The notes under the pieces: model-generated
Databases searched by the model: none
What the model saw: the letters and a program-made list of their open reading frames with translations, nothing else
Told to the model about the DNA's origin: nothing
Origin: Ochotona curzoniae
Lineage: Eukaryota > Chordata > Mammalia > Lagomorpha > Ochotonidae
Direction of reading: 5' to 3'
Length of the DNA: 64,000 nt
Assembly (NCBI RefSeq): GCF_017591425.1
Contig: NW_024466307.1
Location: 6,401,001 to 6,465,000 of the forward strand
Shown here: positions 24,182 through 36,040 of the stretch, piece by piece
How the letters are laid out: each line of letters opens with the position of its first letter
Position numbering within the stretch: the stretch's first letter is position 1
Translations under genes and position numbers: made by a program

Positions 24182-24484
24182 TTATTTCTCGACATCGCCT
24201 CTTGTAAGGTGCTGCCAATCTATGAAAACAAACCAGTAATAGCACCATTTGAACACCACCCAGGGCCAATTGTCCTCTTTTCTTTTTTCTAAATAACCTA
24301 TTAAGAGACCCCTAGCAGCTACAACAATAACTAAAGTACTAGCAGTGCCTATTATGCCTGGGTAGTGGTAGTGGTCGCTCAGCACCAGTCCCAGAAATAC
24401 TCCAAACCAACAGTCTAGCAATTTTCCAGGCCTGGGGTACTCAATCCAAGGAATGGATTGACTGCTCTGTTGAGGAAGACGCAT
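24182..24484 (-). CDS. Open frame for a 100-residue hydrophobic protein, unidentified
   Basis: I do not recognise this protein. The first ATG of the frame gives 100 residues; the frame stays open about 57 nt further upstream but without another ATG. The peptide has a polar start, a PRPG turn at 17-20, a hydrophobic stretch at about 22-36 (LLDCWFGVFLGLVLS), a longer one at about 44-65 (IIGTASTLVIVVAARGLLIGYL), a charged EKRKED loop at 66-71, an aromatic segment at 73-90 (WPWVVFKWCYYWFVFIDW) and a charged tail. This looks like two or three membrane spans, an order unlikely to arise by chance from AT-rich DNA. The stop codon overlaps an AATAAA. No intron, promoter or flanking exon is visible. 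It may be a retrocopied fragment of a membrane-protein gene, an exon, or part of a decayed mobile or viral insert; I cannot tell which. Confidence 0.35.
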   Translation of the reverse strand: MRLPQQSSQSIPWIEYPRPGKLLDCWFGVFLGLVLSDHYHYPGIIGTASTLVIVVAARGLLIGYLEKRKEDNWPWVVFKWCYYWFVFIDWQHLTRGDVEK

Positions 24485-24541
24485 AAGGTTTCTGTATCTA
24501 CAGCCTTTCAGGGTATATGATTTTAAAAATGTTTCTGTCAA

Positions 24542-26424
24542 ATGTGGAAAGATTTACAATTTTCCTATTGGATTTCTGAAATAATTTTGGCCTTGACATG
24601 GAACATAATTTGTGTGTGAGTGTTGAAATTGAAACTAAGAGTAAGTTGTATTAAGCTTGGAAACACAGCGGCATGGCATGTAGACATTTTCGATACCTAT
24701 TTGTGAGTAACTAAAGATCATGAATTTGCTGATTTGAAAACAATAATGCTGTTAGTTTTGAAATGATATGCTCTTAAAATTATGTATATGAAATGCATTA
24801 TATTTGCTCCCTTTAAATGTGTGTACAAGTAAAAGAGAAAAAGGCACATTATTTTAAAATTTCTCTGATTTTTTTTCATTATATTGCTTAAAAAGGGTCA
24901 TGTTTTTTTGTCATAGTTGGATTCTGTTTTCTCCCCAGTGGTTAATGTGGAAAACTGACTTACACTGTAATTTTTTTGAGAAAATGAATAATACTCCTTA
25001 ATACTTGACATAGTACAGGGGACATAGTAGATACTGAGTAAATAATAAGTAATTGATTTCACAGTTCTAAGGTTTTCCATATTGATGAGTATGCCCACTC
25101 TACAGCTTGGCTCTTCTTGATACATGTTCTAATTTCCCAATTGCCATTTCAGTGCGCTATTACAGAATGTGTTGGCCAGAATGGCTGATCTTTGCATCAT
25201 TATGTTTAACCAAATACTCCGACTAAAGCAGATTCATAGTGAGTGTCTTTCATGCTACTTCAAGGAATTGTCCTGGTGCAGCATGATTTTTAAATGCTAA
25301 AACCAAGTCACATAAAGTTAAATCTCAAAGTGTCAAGAGACACCTTCTGTGTCTAGACTGATCAAATGAATGAAACAAGTGTTCTGATAGATTTCTGGTT
25401 TGTAGAATGATGAATACACGAATTGAGTGGGAAAGCTATTAAATTATGTAGAAGGGAAGACCTCCAGAGGTACATGGACGTGTATCTGTTTATGTGTATA
25501 TCTATTTTGTGAAGTGTTCTTAAGGCCAAAAACACCTACTTGATTGGATCTTTACTATTTCTCTAGAGAAGTTCACTCGTAAGTCCACTTATGTTGTGGT
25601 GAACAATAATTCCACACCGCCCTTACCCCTCCAAGTCTCTCTTCGTTTCTTCCTCCACTTCACACATCATATCATCCACTTAGAATCCCTATGCCATGCT
25701 CAGAAAGATGTCATGAAATATTATCTAATGATGACTGAGTTCTAGCAACATACACTAGTTGTGCCTTTCTGTCTCCTAGAAAGAGCCTCCATAGAGGCAT
25801 TGTCCCTGAGCGGCTTGCTCTCAGAACCAGCTCCCCCTCTACAGAAAGAGGTCCCAGGGTCACTTACATAGGCTCTCTCCCAATCACATTCCAACTAGTC
25901 CATTGCCCACAAGTGAGAATCAAACTGACTTGAGGAATTGCCTGAAAGGACTGCACATGTTCTTGCAGCTCTCTTCCTGACCGTCCACATAACTCTTTAT
26001 GAACTAAATGATCAATAACCCCCAGGGATCACTGTCTTCAAAAGGGAAATAACAGGAGTGTTACAATGCAGACATATGTAGATATAATCTAAAGCGTTGG
26101 CAGGCTAAGTCCAGGTTTTCTTTCTTGAAAGCGGAGGATGGGGAATAGATGTGTAATCTCATTCTGTCAAAAATACCGAAGATGTTGATGTATCACTGTG
26201 TTTCAAAATAATTGACGTGGGTAGCAGTGCCACATTCAACCAACATCTAGCCCCAAAATGTTTCTCTACTGAGTTGTTGCAACACTATTTTATCTCTCAG
26301 AATAAGAAACACATTTAATTTGGTTTCTGTGATCATCCTGAAAATAATGTTCTCTTGTTTTGGCATCAAGTAGAAACATACATTTTTAATCAAGAAATAT
26401 GCTTTTCATTGAGTGCTGGGGCGG
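24542..26424. other. Unique sequence, nothing recognised
   Basis: No gene or clear repeat. 25600-25900 is pyrimidine-richer and could be an old unplaced repeat. Confidence 0.4.
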
Positions 26425-27850
26425 GGGGGAGCCGGCACCTCGTGCTGACTTGAAAGCGGCTTCATAGAGTGGTGGAGGCTGAATGTGGCTCACTTCCTCG
26501 GTGGCTTCACATACTGGCTGCTGACATCAGACAAGGCTGCAGAAGATTACCGAGTGAGTTTTCACTCACTCCTGTCAAGTCTCCTCTCCTGCCTCAGGAT
26601 GAAAAAGAGAAATGGCATTTCTTTGAAGCATGGATGCCACATTCAGCCTTACCCAACAGGCATTATTTTTGACTCTTACCCCCTGCGCTGCGAATGGGAC
26701 ATTGCCGGGAGTGATAACTCTGTCTCTTACCCCATCAGATATTCTTTTTTAGCTAAATATGTACAAAAAGTTTTATTGAAACATGCCAAGTCACAGCTTG
26801 GGATTCCCTGATACTACACAGAGTTGAGTTGCAATTAAAAATAGCACTAAGAATCCAAAATTATTCAATATGCCCATTTCTGTAGTTTGATACCGTGAAC
26901 AACATCAGGGAATTCACAGTAAGGTTTTAAGGGGGTGGGGAACAAACCTCCTCCCTGTCTAATAAAATTTGGTAGCTTGGGGTCACTTCCTCATAGGTGC
27001 TATTTCCTCAGTTTTAATCAATGCATTTTAGCACCTGAATTCGTTGCCAGATATCATTGTCATTTTTTCCACTGACTGCCTCAGCTGAATGCTGGTGAGG
27101 GCCAGGCGCTCTTCAAACAGGCTATTTAATGCCAAACACAACTAACATACATTTGGAGGAAGCCAGGGAAAGCAGCAGCTTGCTAATTACAGCCAAGGGC
27201 TCTAGGGCCAGAGAGCATGCAGGAACTCCTGGCTAGAAGGGTGGATGGGGGTCAGGAAGCGCTGTGACCATGGATCCCCGAAATTGGCAGTCCTCCTTCC
27301 CCACCCCATCCACACACAGTCATTTATTTGCCTGCCAAATGCTTGTCCAAGCCCAATTCAGATCTATTTATATTCGCCTCTCCTATTTCTGGGCTCAGAT
27401 GTTAGGCCATACGGTGTGTTGACCGGCACTAAATGTGACTGTGAGAGACCAGCTTATGCCAGCTCCCTTGGTCGCTGACAACAGGGAGACAACGGCTCTG
27501 AATATCTAGAAGGACCTTAAGCTTCTTAGCAAAATCCTAGCCTCGGAGAGCTGGGTGGGGGTGAAGTTCAGCGTAAAAAAGCTCCAGGCCTCCTAAAACG
27601 TTGATGAATTGACAAGGCTGAGCGTGAAGGCCAGCTGGGCTTCTTTGGCACCACTCAAAGGAGACCAGCAGTAGATTCCCAACAGTGTTGAAGGAGACAG
27701 GCTCCTGGCGTAGGGGTCAAGCAACAGGAGTGCAGGTTCAGACTCTGCCTGCAGAGTGTTGGATTCTGTGGGTGCCAGGGTGGGCCTAGGACTCCATTTA
27801 AGAAACACTATGGGAGACTGGGACAGGTGGTTGGAGGCACCCACCTAGCT
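26425..27850. other. GC-richer block, candidate conserved noncoding cluster
   Basis: The region stands out from its AT-rich surroundings. 27020-27200 has a run of enhancer-like motifs (CAGCTG-type E-boxes, GCTAATTACAG, CTATTTAATG) and no repeat, and 27340-27480 continues in the same style. Frames of 67 and 108 codons at 26469-26811 overlap each other in different registers and show no domain. I infer conserved regulatory DNA; an alternative is an exon of an unrecognised noncoding RNA. Confidence 0.35.
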
Positions 27851-28559
27851 CTGCCAGGCTCTGTATCCAAAATGTGAGGCCCCGTGTGCAGAGTGAGGGG
27901 ATTAGCAACCCTGTTGCAACACTTCAGGGATGGAAGGCTGCTTGAATTTAGATTTATTTTAAGCTTTGGAACACTGAACTTTGTTGTAGAAGCTTTATTT
28001 AAAATTCTGAGGTAGAATAACCTTCTTTCCTGAGTTCAGTTTTAACAAGGAACACCATTTGAAGACTGTGGTCCTCGGTTTGTGAGGTCTGAGCATAAAA
28101 AGAAGGTAAAGCCCTACATGTTGGACCTTCTTATGTAAAACTAGACCTCATTCTTTTCAAGAGGTGTGACCTCAGATCATTAAAATGTATCTGAAGAGCA
28201 GAAATGTGGGAGATGGCTTTCCTGATAAAACAGAGGCAGCTCACATGGAGGGCGCTCTGTCCTTTGCTCTGTTTTCAGGCAGTACTTAAATGAAAAGGAA
28301 TGTTTTAAAGTTAACTTTACTGAATTCTATGTAGAACAGAGTAAGCAATCCCCAGGGTGTAGAGCTTCAGCTGTGTTCTTCTGCCTCACTATTTATGGGT
28401 AAGTTAAGAAAACAGCACCACTTTGCTTTCTCCGGGAGATGGGGGTAAGTGGGTGAACCTGTTATGCGTATCCACAGATCCAAAGACATAGCACATCTAA
28501 ATAAAAATAAGGTAGTGTTAGTTACTCATATTGCAGTGCCAAAGAGAGCAAGCTCTTTT
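27851..28559. other. Unique sequence, nothing recognised
   Basis: No gene or repeat could be supported. Confidence 0.45.
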
Positions 28560-28569
28560 CTGCGGTTAT

Positions 28570-28690
28570 CAAATACGTGTTTAGGGGATTAAAGCACATA
28601 TTTTTTATTATTATGTGTTTAGGGGATTATTTTTTTAAATTATTATCTAATAAAATTATTTTTAAAAATTATTATCTAATAAAAAAAAGG
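28570..28690. repeat. Local short duplications, AT-rich
   Basis: GTGTTTAGGGGATTA occurs at about 28577 and again at about 28615, and AAATTATTATCTAATAAAA occurs twice between 28637 and 28686. Two independent small direct duplications therefore lie next to each other. Confidence 0.85.
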
Positions 28691-31600
28691 TTGGCTAGAA
28701 TGAAAGGTTTCTGAGGGACAAGCTGAGCAAATAGTAAAGAAACATTAAAGAAGATCTTGTGCTTGGGTTTTCAGTTAAACTTCACATTTATCTCTGGAAC
28801 TGTTGTGATGGTGAAGGACTGAATGGAGAACAGCACTGGATAGAGCTGTTTCCTTGGGGGAAAATAATCCGTTAGTGAATGTATAAACTCGCATGGTACC
28901 GTTCATTCTTTGATGCACACAAAATATTAGATAGCTACCAAGCAACGCGGTGTTGCAGGAAAAAGTCTGTTCAGAATAAACATACTCAGGCATCATTACC
29001 CGCTCTTTAAAGACCCACTGGAATTGCAAATCACTGGAAAGCAATGCCACTGTCGGAGCATGTGCTACCTTGTGTGATCGTTTTGGTTACAGACCAGGAA
29101 ATACATGAATAAAGAAAGCTGTTAGGTGAGACAGCAGCACATTTGCTAGCAATATAATGAATATAATGAATCTGTTCTTGGAATTGTAGCGTTGACTAGA
29201 TGATTTTGGATTTCACCGTTAATGGAAATGCCACCCACCTCTCCCCCAATCCACCACCATCACAGGAGGAGGAAAGAAATGAATATAACAGACCCTGAGA
29301 CTTCTGAATCATTTCTAAGAAATATTTTTAGATGTTATTTAAAAGACGAAATCCTCACTACTTACTTATAATAAGAAGTCAAACATATTTGCTTCATCCA
29401 AGGTCAGTCCATAATCTTGCTATAGAACTTACCATAATGAAGGCTTGCCCACCAGTTTACCAGTATTAGTATGACCTTGATCTTTTCCAAGAGTTTATGA
29501 AGCTAACAATTCCTCCTCAATGCTGTGGTGTTGTATTTAGCATCTGGTACATGTTGGGGACACAGCAAACTCACCATTGTGAGCCCATTCTCCAGGCACC
29601 ATCCTCTAACAGAACTCTGCTGTGGGCTATCATAGATGTATAAAATATTTGAAGATCCTTTTTCCTTTCCATTGAATGTGTATTATAAAATAGTTGGATA
29701 CTCTACTAAAAGCATATCTCTCTGCCTTCATAAAGAGTTCTGGAAAGAAAGCAAAAGACATTTAAAGCATCAAAGAAGCTGATGAATAGGGATGCCAGGG
29801 TATTCAAATACATTTAGAGACAGTATTGTCAGGCTTGTTTTCTGAGCCATGATACTAAAGATAGTAGGAACCAGCAAAGAAAAGAACTCTGTAGAAATGC
29901 AAATCTCTTCAATGTTGAATCTATTAATCCATCGCACACTTTCTTCTGAATCATACTTACTCAGATGTACAGGCAACAAAAAGTATTTAGAATATTTGCA
30001 TAATTTCAAGTACCCAGTTCATAAATTATTTATTGGTTGTGGTCAAATGAATGTTAGCTATTTCATAATTATCTTTTGTGCAAAAGGTTGCATGGTTTAC
30101 AAAAATATTTCAATGGCAATTGAATATCTGTAGCTTGCTTAAACAGTGAAAAAGTAAATGGCACTTAATTATGTAGCACTCAAGTGCATTTTTCTTATGT
30201 TTAGAAATTCTGAGAAAAATTATAGTTAATTTGCAGATTTATTATAAATGAACATCAGATATTTACAGTAAAAAAGAAAACTATAAACTGTACTGTAAGA
30301 TTAGGCTGAGCAAGAGCAAATAACGTAATCGCATATGCCGGAACTCAGTCAGGCAACTATCTGTCCTAGGACTTAGATTCATAAAGTAATAAAACCTTAG
30401 CATAGGAAGCAACTTTAGAAATCACTAGTTACACCCCATTTTGGCAAAGTCATGAAACACAGCATTCCTGGAGAGACAGGATCATGGCGTTGGTTCCGGA
30501 GTTGCTGTTGCAACTCATTCTTTTCCCTCCTCCCATTGGCTTTGCCATTTGAACAACTAGTTTCTTCCTTATAATATGCATTAAAATGTTAGCAAAAATT
30601 TCAAGCAAAATGCCAACATCCAAATCTACTAGATAAGTGATAGGGTAACCAAAACGCTGGATTGAAGGGGTGTGGAGTAGCTTAAAGAAAGATAATATGA
30701 TTATGGGTTATATTCCTACAAGTTTGGTTCAGAAGAGGATCACTACTCAAAAACCTGAGCGAGTCCTTTAAGGATTCATTTATATTACATATCTGATAGG
30801 CAGACACTTTCTTGTTTGCATCTAGCACTTTTGAAGTTACATGGATATTACCTACAGAGGACGTTCTTCATGCTGAGAAAGGAGAGGTAACTCTTAGTTG
30901 CCAGGGTTCAATACCATGTTAGGTGTTTATCTGGAGGACACCAGCCAAAACACCACAGCGGGTGGGCATAATGACAGAAATCTGTGTTCTCATAGTTATG
31001 AGAAATAAAACAGCCAGAAAATTTAGGTTGTTTTGAGGCTCCTCTTTCTGGCTCGAAGACAGCTGTTTTCTTGCTGTCACCTTACATGGCTTTTTGTCTG
31101 AATGAAGAGAAAGGGAGAGTGGAGATAAATTCCTGTGTCTGTTTCTTTTATAAGGATGCCAGTCCCGTTGGATAGACACCTCATTTAACCTCAATTATGT
31201 CTATTAAGGCCCTATGTTCAAATACAGATGCATGGACATTAGAGTCTCAGAGTGCGGATTTTATAGCTGCATGGATATCTAGAGCTTCAGTATATGGATT
31301 TGGGCATACTTTGGTGCCCAACAGGATGGGAATATAAAGCTGTTAGCAGTATGGATGAGAATATCATAGTCTGATATCAAGGTTTGTGTCCTGACTTGCT
31401 TAGAAACAGGCATGAAACCTCAGTATGATAGGAGCCACTTAGGCTAATGTGTGTGCAGGTCAATTGAGACAGGAGTTTTTCACCTGTTTGTTTCTGGAGC
31501 AAGGTTAGGACTAGACTGAGGTGGGAGAGGAACTTTGGGGGCAAAATTTAAGGAAGAACTCATGCTGAATTATCCAAGTACAGTGACAGTATCCATGTGA

Positions 31601-32770
31601 TTAGAGTAAGCACCTCCTTAAGATTTTTGCATCAGCTAGTCCTGGCTTCGCCTGAATCCCTGGATGGAAGGGCAGCAGCGGCCTCTCAAGTGTTCTCATG
31701 GCAGAAGTCCAAAGCAACTTTGTTTTAATCAGTGAAGGAACTGAATTTCAAGAGAAAATGTTCTAACGAGACAAGCCCCGAAGTGTCAATACTTGACCAA
31801 ATTTCTATTTGCATTGTTCTTGCTAATGTCAAACAAACCTCACGTTTGTCATACTTGTAGCACAGTGGGATGAGCACAAGATCAGAACTGAAGATGCAGA
31901 AGAGACTTTAGCAGTTCCGTGGCCTTGCAAGGTTCGTGTTCTTCATTCATCTGTGCTGGCTTCAGATCCCTTTCCTCGGGTAGGATGAGATTGCATCTTG
32001 AATGTTCCTCCTATTCGTTGCTCCTGGCTGCATGGTCTTGGTTCTTAGCTCTACTCTCTCATCTCTCGCCTTTGCCTTCTGATTTATTGCTTGTCTTATG
32101 TAAGAAATAACTTATTTTGTGCCTACCGAAAATCAGGGGTTCAGAAGCATCTTTTAATTTCTAACAATTCTGCTCCAAGCTGATTCAAATGCTTTAAACA
32201 ACTTCTGAGTTTTCTGTATATCAAATAATAATTTGCTAGATGACATAAAAGTCACATTTCTAAACCTCTTCAAGACCATGCTTTCTCTACCAGAGGCTGC
32301 ATGCTGTGAGACAATACCCTGAAAAGTAAGGGTCTGTTTTTATCTAGCTAGGATGGTCTGTAAAGCATTTTCTTCTTCTGTCTTTTGATGTTTTGGCAAA
32401 GGGAGTTACACCTTCATCTTTGAAGTTCTGTCTAAGGTTGGTACCCTGGGATTTATCTTTGTCCTAGGATAATTTGTTACTTGAAAATGCTGTTGCTGTC
32501 CAGAAAACCTGAGACTTATTTTCCATTTGCAAATGATAATGTTCAGAGTTAGAAATATCATCTCTAATTTCTGCATGGGAAGGGACTGATTCTATCTCGA
32601 TTTTGTCTCTCTTTTTAAGAGGGTTTAGGGAATTCATTGACATGTTCAACATTGCAGTGTCCATAGTTCCTTAAGTATATTTTCTATGTTTGAACTTGTT
32701 GCACGCAATAATCTCATTTTTCTTAGGAACAACAAATGGAACCACTTCCTACAGACCTTAGTGACACCTC
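28691..32770. other. About 4 kb of unique sequence, no gene recognised
   Basis: Frames up to 94 codons are open on both strands with no recognisable product. 31225-31310 holds two loosely similar blocks (TGCATGGACATTAGAG and TGCATGGATATCTAGAG, about 38 bp apart), probably an old local duplication. No known repeat could be placed. Confidence 0.45.
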
Positions 32771-32788
32771 ACTGCCATTCACACTTTA

Positions 32789-33105
32789 TATATTTTCTAA
32801 AAGACTTTTTTATTTTTATTGGAAAGTCAGATAACAGAGAGAAGGAGAGACAGAAAGGAAGATCTTCTATGTGTTGATTCATTCCCCAAGTAGCCACAGA
32901 CTGGAGCTAGGAGCCAGGAGCTTTTTGTGTCTTCCACGTAGGTGCAGGGTCCCAAGGCTTTGGGCTGCCCTCCACTGCTTTCCCAGGCCACAGGCAGAAG
33001 TAATGCTGGGAAGTAATGCTACTGGGACATGAACCAGTGCCCATATAGGATCCCAATATATACAAGGCGAGAACTTTAGCTGCTAGGCTATTGTGCTGGG
33101 CCCTA
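32789..33105 (-). mobile_element. CSINE, antisense, with target-site duplication
   Basis: CTTTTTTATTTTTATTGGAAAGTCAGATAACAGAG, CTTTGGGCTGCCCTCCACTGCTTTCCCAGGCCAC, and GCTGCTAGGCTATTGTGCTGGGCCC are the antisense blocks of the youngest SINE type in the window. The host sequence CCATTCACACTTTA is duplicated exactly at 32775-32788 and 33106-33119, giving a 14-bp target-site duplication and firm boundaries. Confidence 0.95.
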
Positions 33106-33294
33106 CCATTCACACTTTAACTAAATAGTCTCTCTAGCTTCAGCCCTCCTAGTACTTGCTGCTGTTAAAGTTAATGCCATATGTTTTAGACTTTTGTTAC
33201 ATCATAGGATCATATCTCTGGCATAAATCTCTGTACCAGTTAGAAAATGCTGCAGAAAAACCCATTCAAAGTTAGAGCATAAAAAAATCAATAC

Positions 33295-33622
33295 CTGAGC
33301 CCAGCACAATAGCCTAGCAGCTAAAGGCCTGACCTTGAATGTGCTGGGATCCCATATGGACACTGGTTCTAATCTTCGCAGCCCCGCTTCCCATTCAGCT
33401 CCCTGCTTGTGGCCTAGGAAAGCAGTCAAGGACAGCCCAAAGTGTTGGAAGCCTACACCCACTTGGGAGACCTGGATGAAGCTCCTGGCTCCTGGCTTAG
33501 CTCCGGCCATAGCAGCCTTTTGGTGAGTGAATCAATGGGAGGAAGATCTTCCTCTTTGTCTCTCCTCCTCTCTATTTCTCTTCTCTGTGTATCTGCCTTT
33601 CCAACAAACATAAATAAAGATT
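33295..33622 (+). mobile_element. CSINE, sense, with target-site duplication
   Basis: The head (CAATAGCCTAGCAGCTAAAGG), GGGATCCCATATGGACACTGG, GCTTGTGGCCTAGGAAAGCAG, GGCTCCTGGCTTAG and the pyrimidine tail ending in ATAAATAAAGATT occur in order. AAAAAAATCAATAC is present at 33281-33294 and at 33623-33636, a 14-bp target-site duplication. With the SINE 190 bp upstream it forms an inverted pair. Confidence 0.95.
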
Positions 33623-33639
33623 AAAAAAATCAATACTTC

Positions 33640-34240
33640 AAGGGTAGACCAAGAAGGCAACTAAGTAAGACACTTCAGCAACCTCCACATAGTTATTGCA
33701 AGACGCCTTCCCAGGAACCAAGCAAGCCAGCTGAGAGGCCACAGTACTTATTTTAGCATAATAATATGATATCCTAAAGAGCATAGGAAAGAAAGAATTG
33801 ACATGTTGCCCCTTCCGGTTCTCGGTAGCACAGCCTGGAGAAAATTACTTCCTGTCTAGGATAGGAGGGGAGGAATAAAGATCAGATCTTGGACATGAAG
33901 CCAGTCCCAAGTCTGGTGTTGTGAAGCTGAGGGTTTGACAGGGCCCCATGCCTTTGGCTCTGGCCAATCTGACAGACTGAGATTTGCACAGGTTCTGAAC
34001 TCACCACCCCTCACCTAGTCCCTGGCAGATACCAGGACAAGACTCGAGCCTTCAGAGCACAGAGTGCAAAAATGGGATCGGGGCTTTGCCTGAAGCTCCA
34101 TTCCATCATCAGGCAGAGACCTGTGTCCTGGGAAGAAGGACTCATTTCAATCTGTGTCCCTTCTGGTGTCACACTGCCCTTGTGTGCAAGCTGAGTCTGT
34201 GCAGGCACTTATGACTATGAAACTCAGATGCAAACCAGCT
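33640..34240. other. Unique sequence, nothing recognised
   Basis: No gene or repeat could be supported. Confidence 0.45.
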
Positions 34241-34299
34241 TATTGTTATGCAGTAGGACAAAGGAACCGCTTCCACAACCCTACTTCCTACCTCCAGCA

Positions 34300-36040
34300 G
34301 GAAAACAATGTATGACATGAACAAAAAAATTCAGCAAATAAAGCATTGGAAAAGAACAAAACAAATGTCTGGAAATGAATGCTTCAATAAGTCAAAATTG
34401 ACAGCTGAAAAACTCAACAACAGATTAGACTAAGCAGAATAAAGACTATCTAAACTTGAAGACAGGCCTTTGAAATATCCCAGTCAGAGAAGGAAAAAAG
34501 AAAAATGAAAAAGAAGAATGAAAACAACTTCTGAGACCTTTGCTGACATGAATCAATGAGCAAGTATTTACATCTTGGGGGTTTTTATGAAGGGACAGCA
34601 GAACACAGGTGCAGGAAACCTGTTCAGTGTGACAAAGCAGCTTAAAACTTCTCCAAATGTAGAAAGATATCGGCATCTAAGTACAAGAGGCTTATAGGAT
34701 CCTAAATAGACAGCACCAGGAAAATATCCTCTCTCTGATAAACTATTGTCCAGCACAAGTAACAATACTAAAAAAGAGTTCTAAAATTTACAAGAAAGAA
34801 AGCACAGACCACTTCTGTAGAAACCCTTGTTAGTTTAACGGCAGATTTTTTAACAGAACCCTTACAGGTCAGGAGATAATGGAATGGCAAATCATGACTG
34901 AGGATGAAATAAAAACTTTCCAGGGCAGCCAAAAGCTGAAGGAATTCATCATTCTCGGATCAACCTCACAAAAGTTATTTGAAATTGCCCTATACAAGCA
35001 GAAGTGAAAGAGAACAACCACCATGAAAACATGTGATAAGTATAAAACCTAGCAGAAGAATGACAAATGGTATTAAAAATAAATAAAAGCATGCAAGATG
35101 TCCAATGTTTAAGACATGCTCAATAAAAATAACAAAGCAGAACTCATTATAAATCCAGAATTTAATACATATTACAGAGCTGCTGTAACCAAAATTGCAT
35201 GGTACTAGTGGAAAAAAGGACCCAAAGGTCAATGAAACACAACAGAATTTCCTGAAATTAATCTGTGTGTCTGCAGTCAGATGATTTTTGGTGAAGATCC
35301 TAGAAACAAAGCCTGGAGAATGGACAGTGTCTTCACTGACTGGTGTTGGGAAAATGGGATATCCATATACAGAAGATTTTAACTTGACCCCCCCCCCTAT
35401 AGCTCACTTAGGTGAAAATGGACTCAGAATATTTCAAATTTCTAAATTTAAGATCTGAAGCTTTGAGAGTTTGGAAGAAAACAGAAAAATATTTTAAGGC
35501 ACTGTCATAGAAAAATGGTATTTTGGATAACACCCTCAAACAGGTAAAAACAGCAAAAATAGACAAATGAAATATTACATGAAAAAGTGCTCAGCAAAGG
35601 AAGCCATCAACAGAGTGAATAGATAACCAAAAAAAAAAAAAAACCTGGGAAAATATTTGCACACTGTATATCTCACAAAAGAGTAATATTCAGGACTTAC
35701 AAGGAGCTCCAAAAACTCAATAAAAATAATTCAGTTAAGAAAAATGCAAATGATCTGGATATTTTTTATGGAGAGCAGAAATAAGTTCAAATGTTAACAA
35801 ATGCATGAAAAGATGCTCACTATCATTAATCATCAATAGAAAACAAATCAAAGACCACAGTGAGGTCTTCACTCAAGTTGGAATGGCTGCTACCAAAAAG
35901 GCAAAAATGGTTCGTTGATGGGACTGCGAAGAACAAACAAACTTTTGTATATTGTTGGAGAGAATCAAAATTAGTGCACACAAAACAGGATTGATCTCCC
36001 ACGGAGGAAAACTCAAGAAGCACCTCACAAATGTGCGTTT
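34300..36040 (+). mobile_element. L1 with ORF1 region joined to the end of ORF2
   Basis: 34430-34990 follows the ORF1 end of old L1 elements (CTTGAAGACAGGCCTTTGAAATATCCCAGTCAGAGAA, then CAGGTCAGGAGATAATGG and GCCAAAAGCTGAAGGAATTCATC). 35150-36030 follows the last part of ORF2 (AGAGCTGCTGTAACCAAAATTGC, GGAAAATGGGATATCC, CAGCAAAGGAAGCCATCAACAG, CATCAATAGAAAACAAATCAAAGACCACAGTGAGG). The roughly 2.5-kb reverse transcriptase body expected between them is missing, with the junction at about 35000-35140. Both parts are on the plus strand and riddled with stops, so the copy is inactive. The 3' UTR is also absent. Confidence 0.85.

Noticed and set aside
26485..26811. 108-codon plus-strand open frame
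   Set aside because: A second frame (26469-26672) overlaps it in another register, and the peptide resembles nothing I know. Not enough for a gene.
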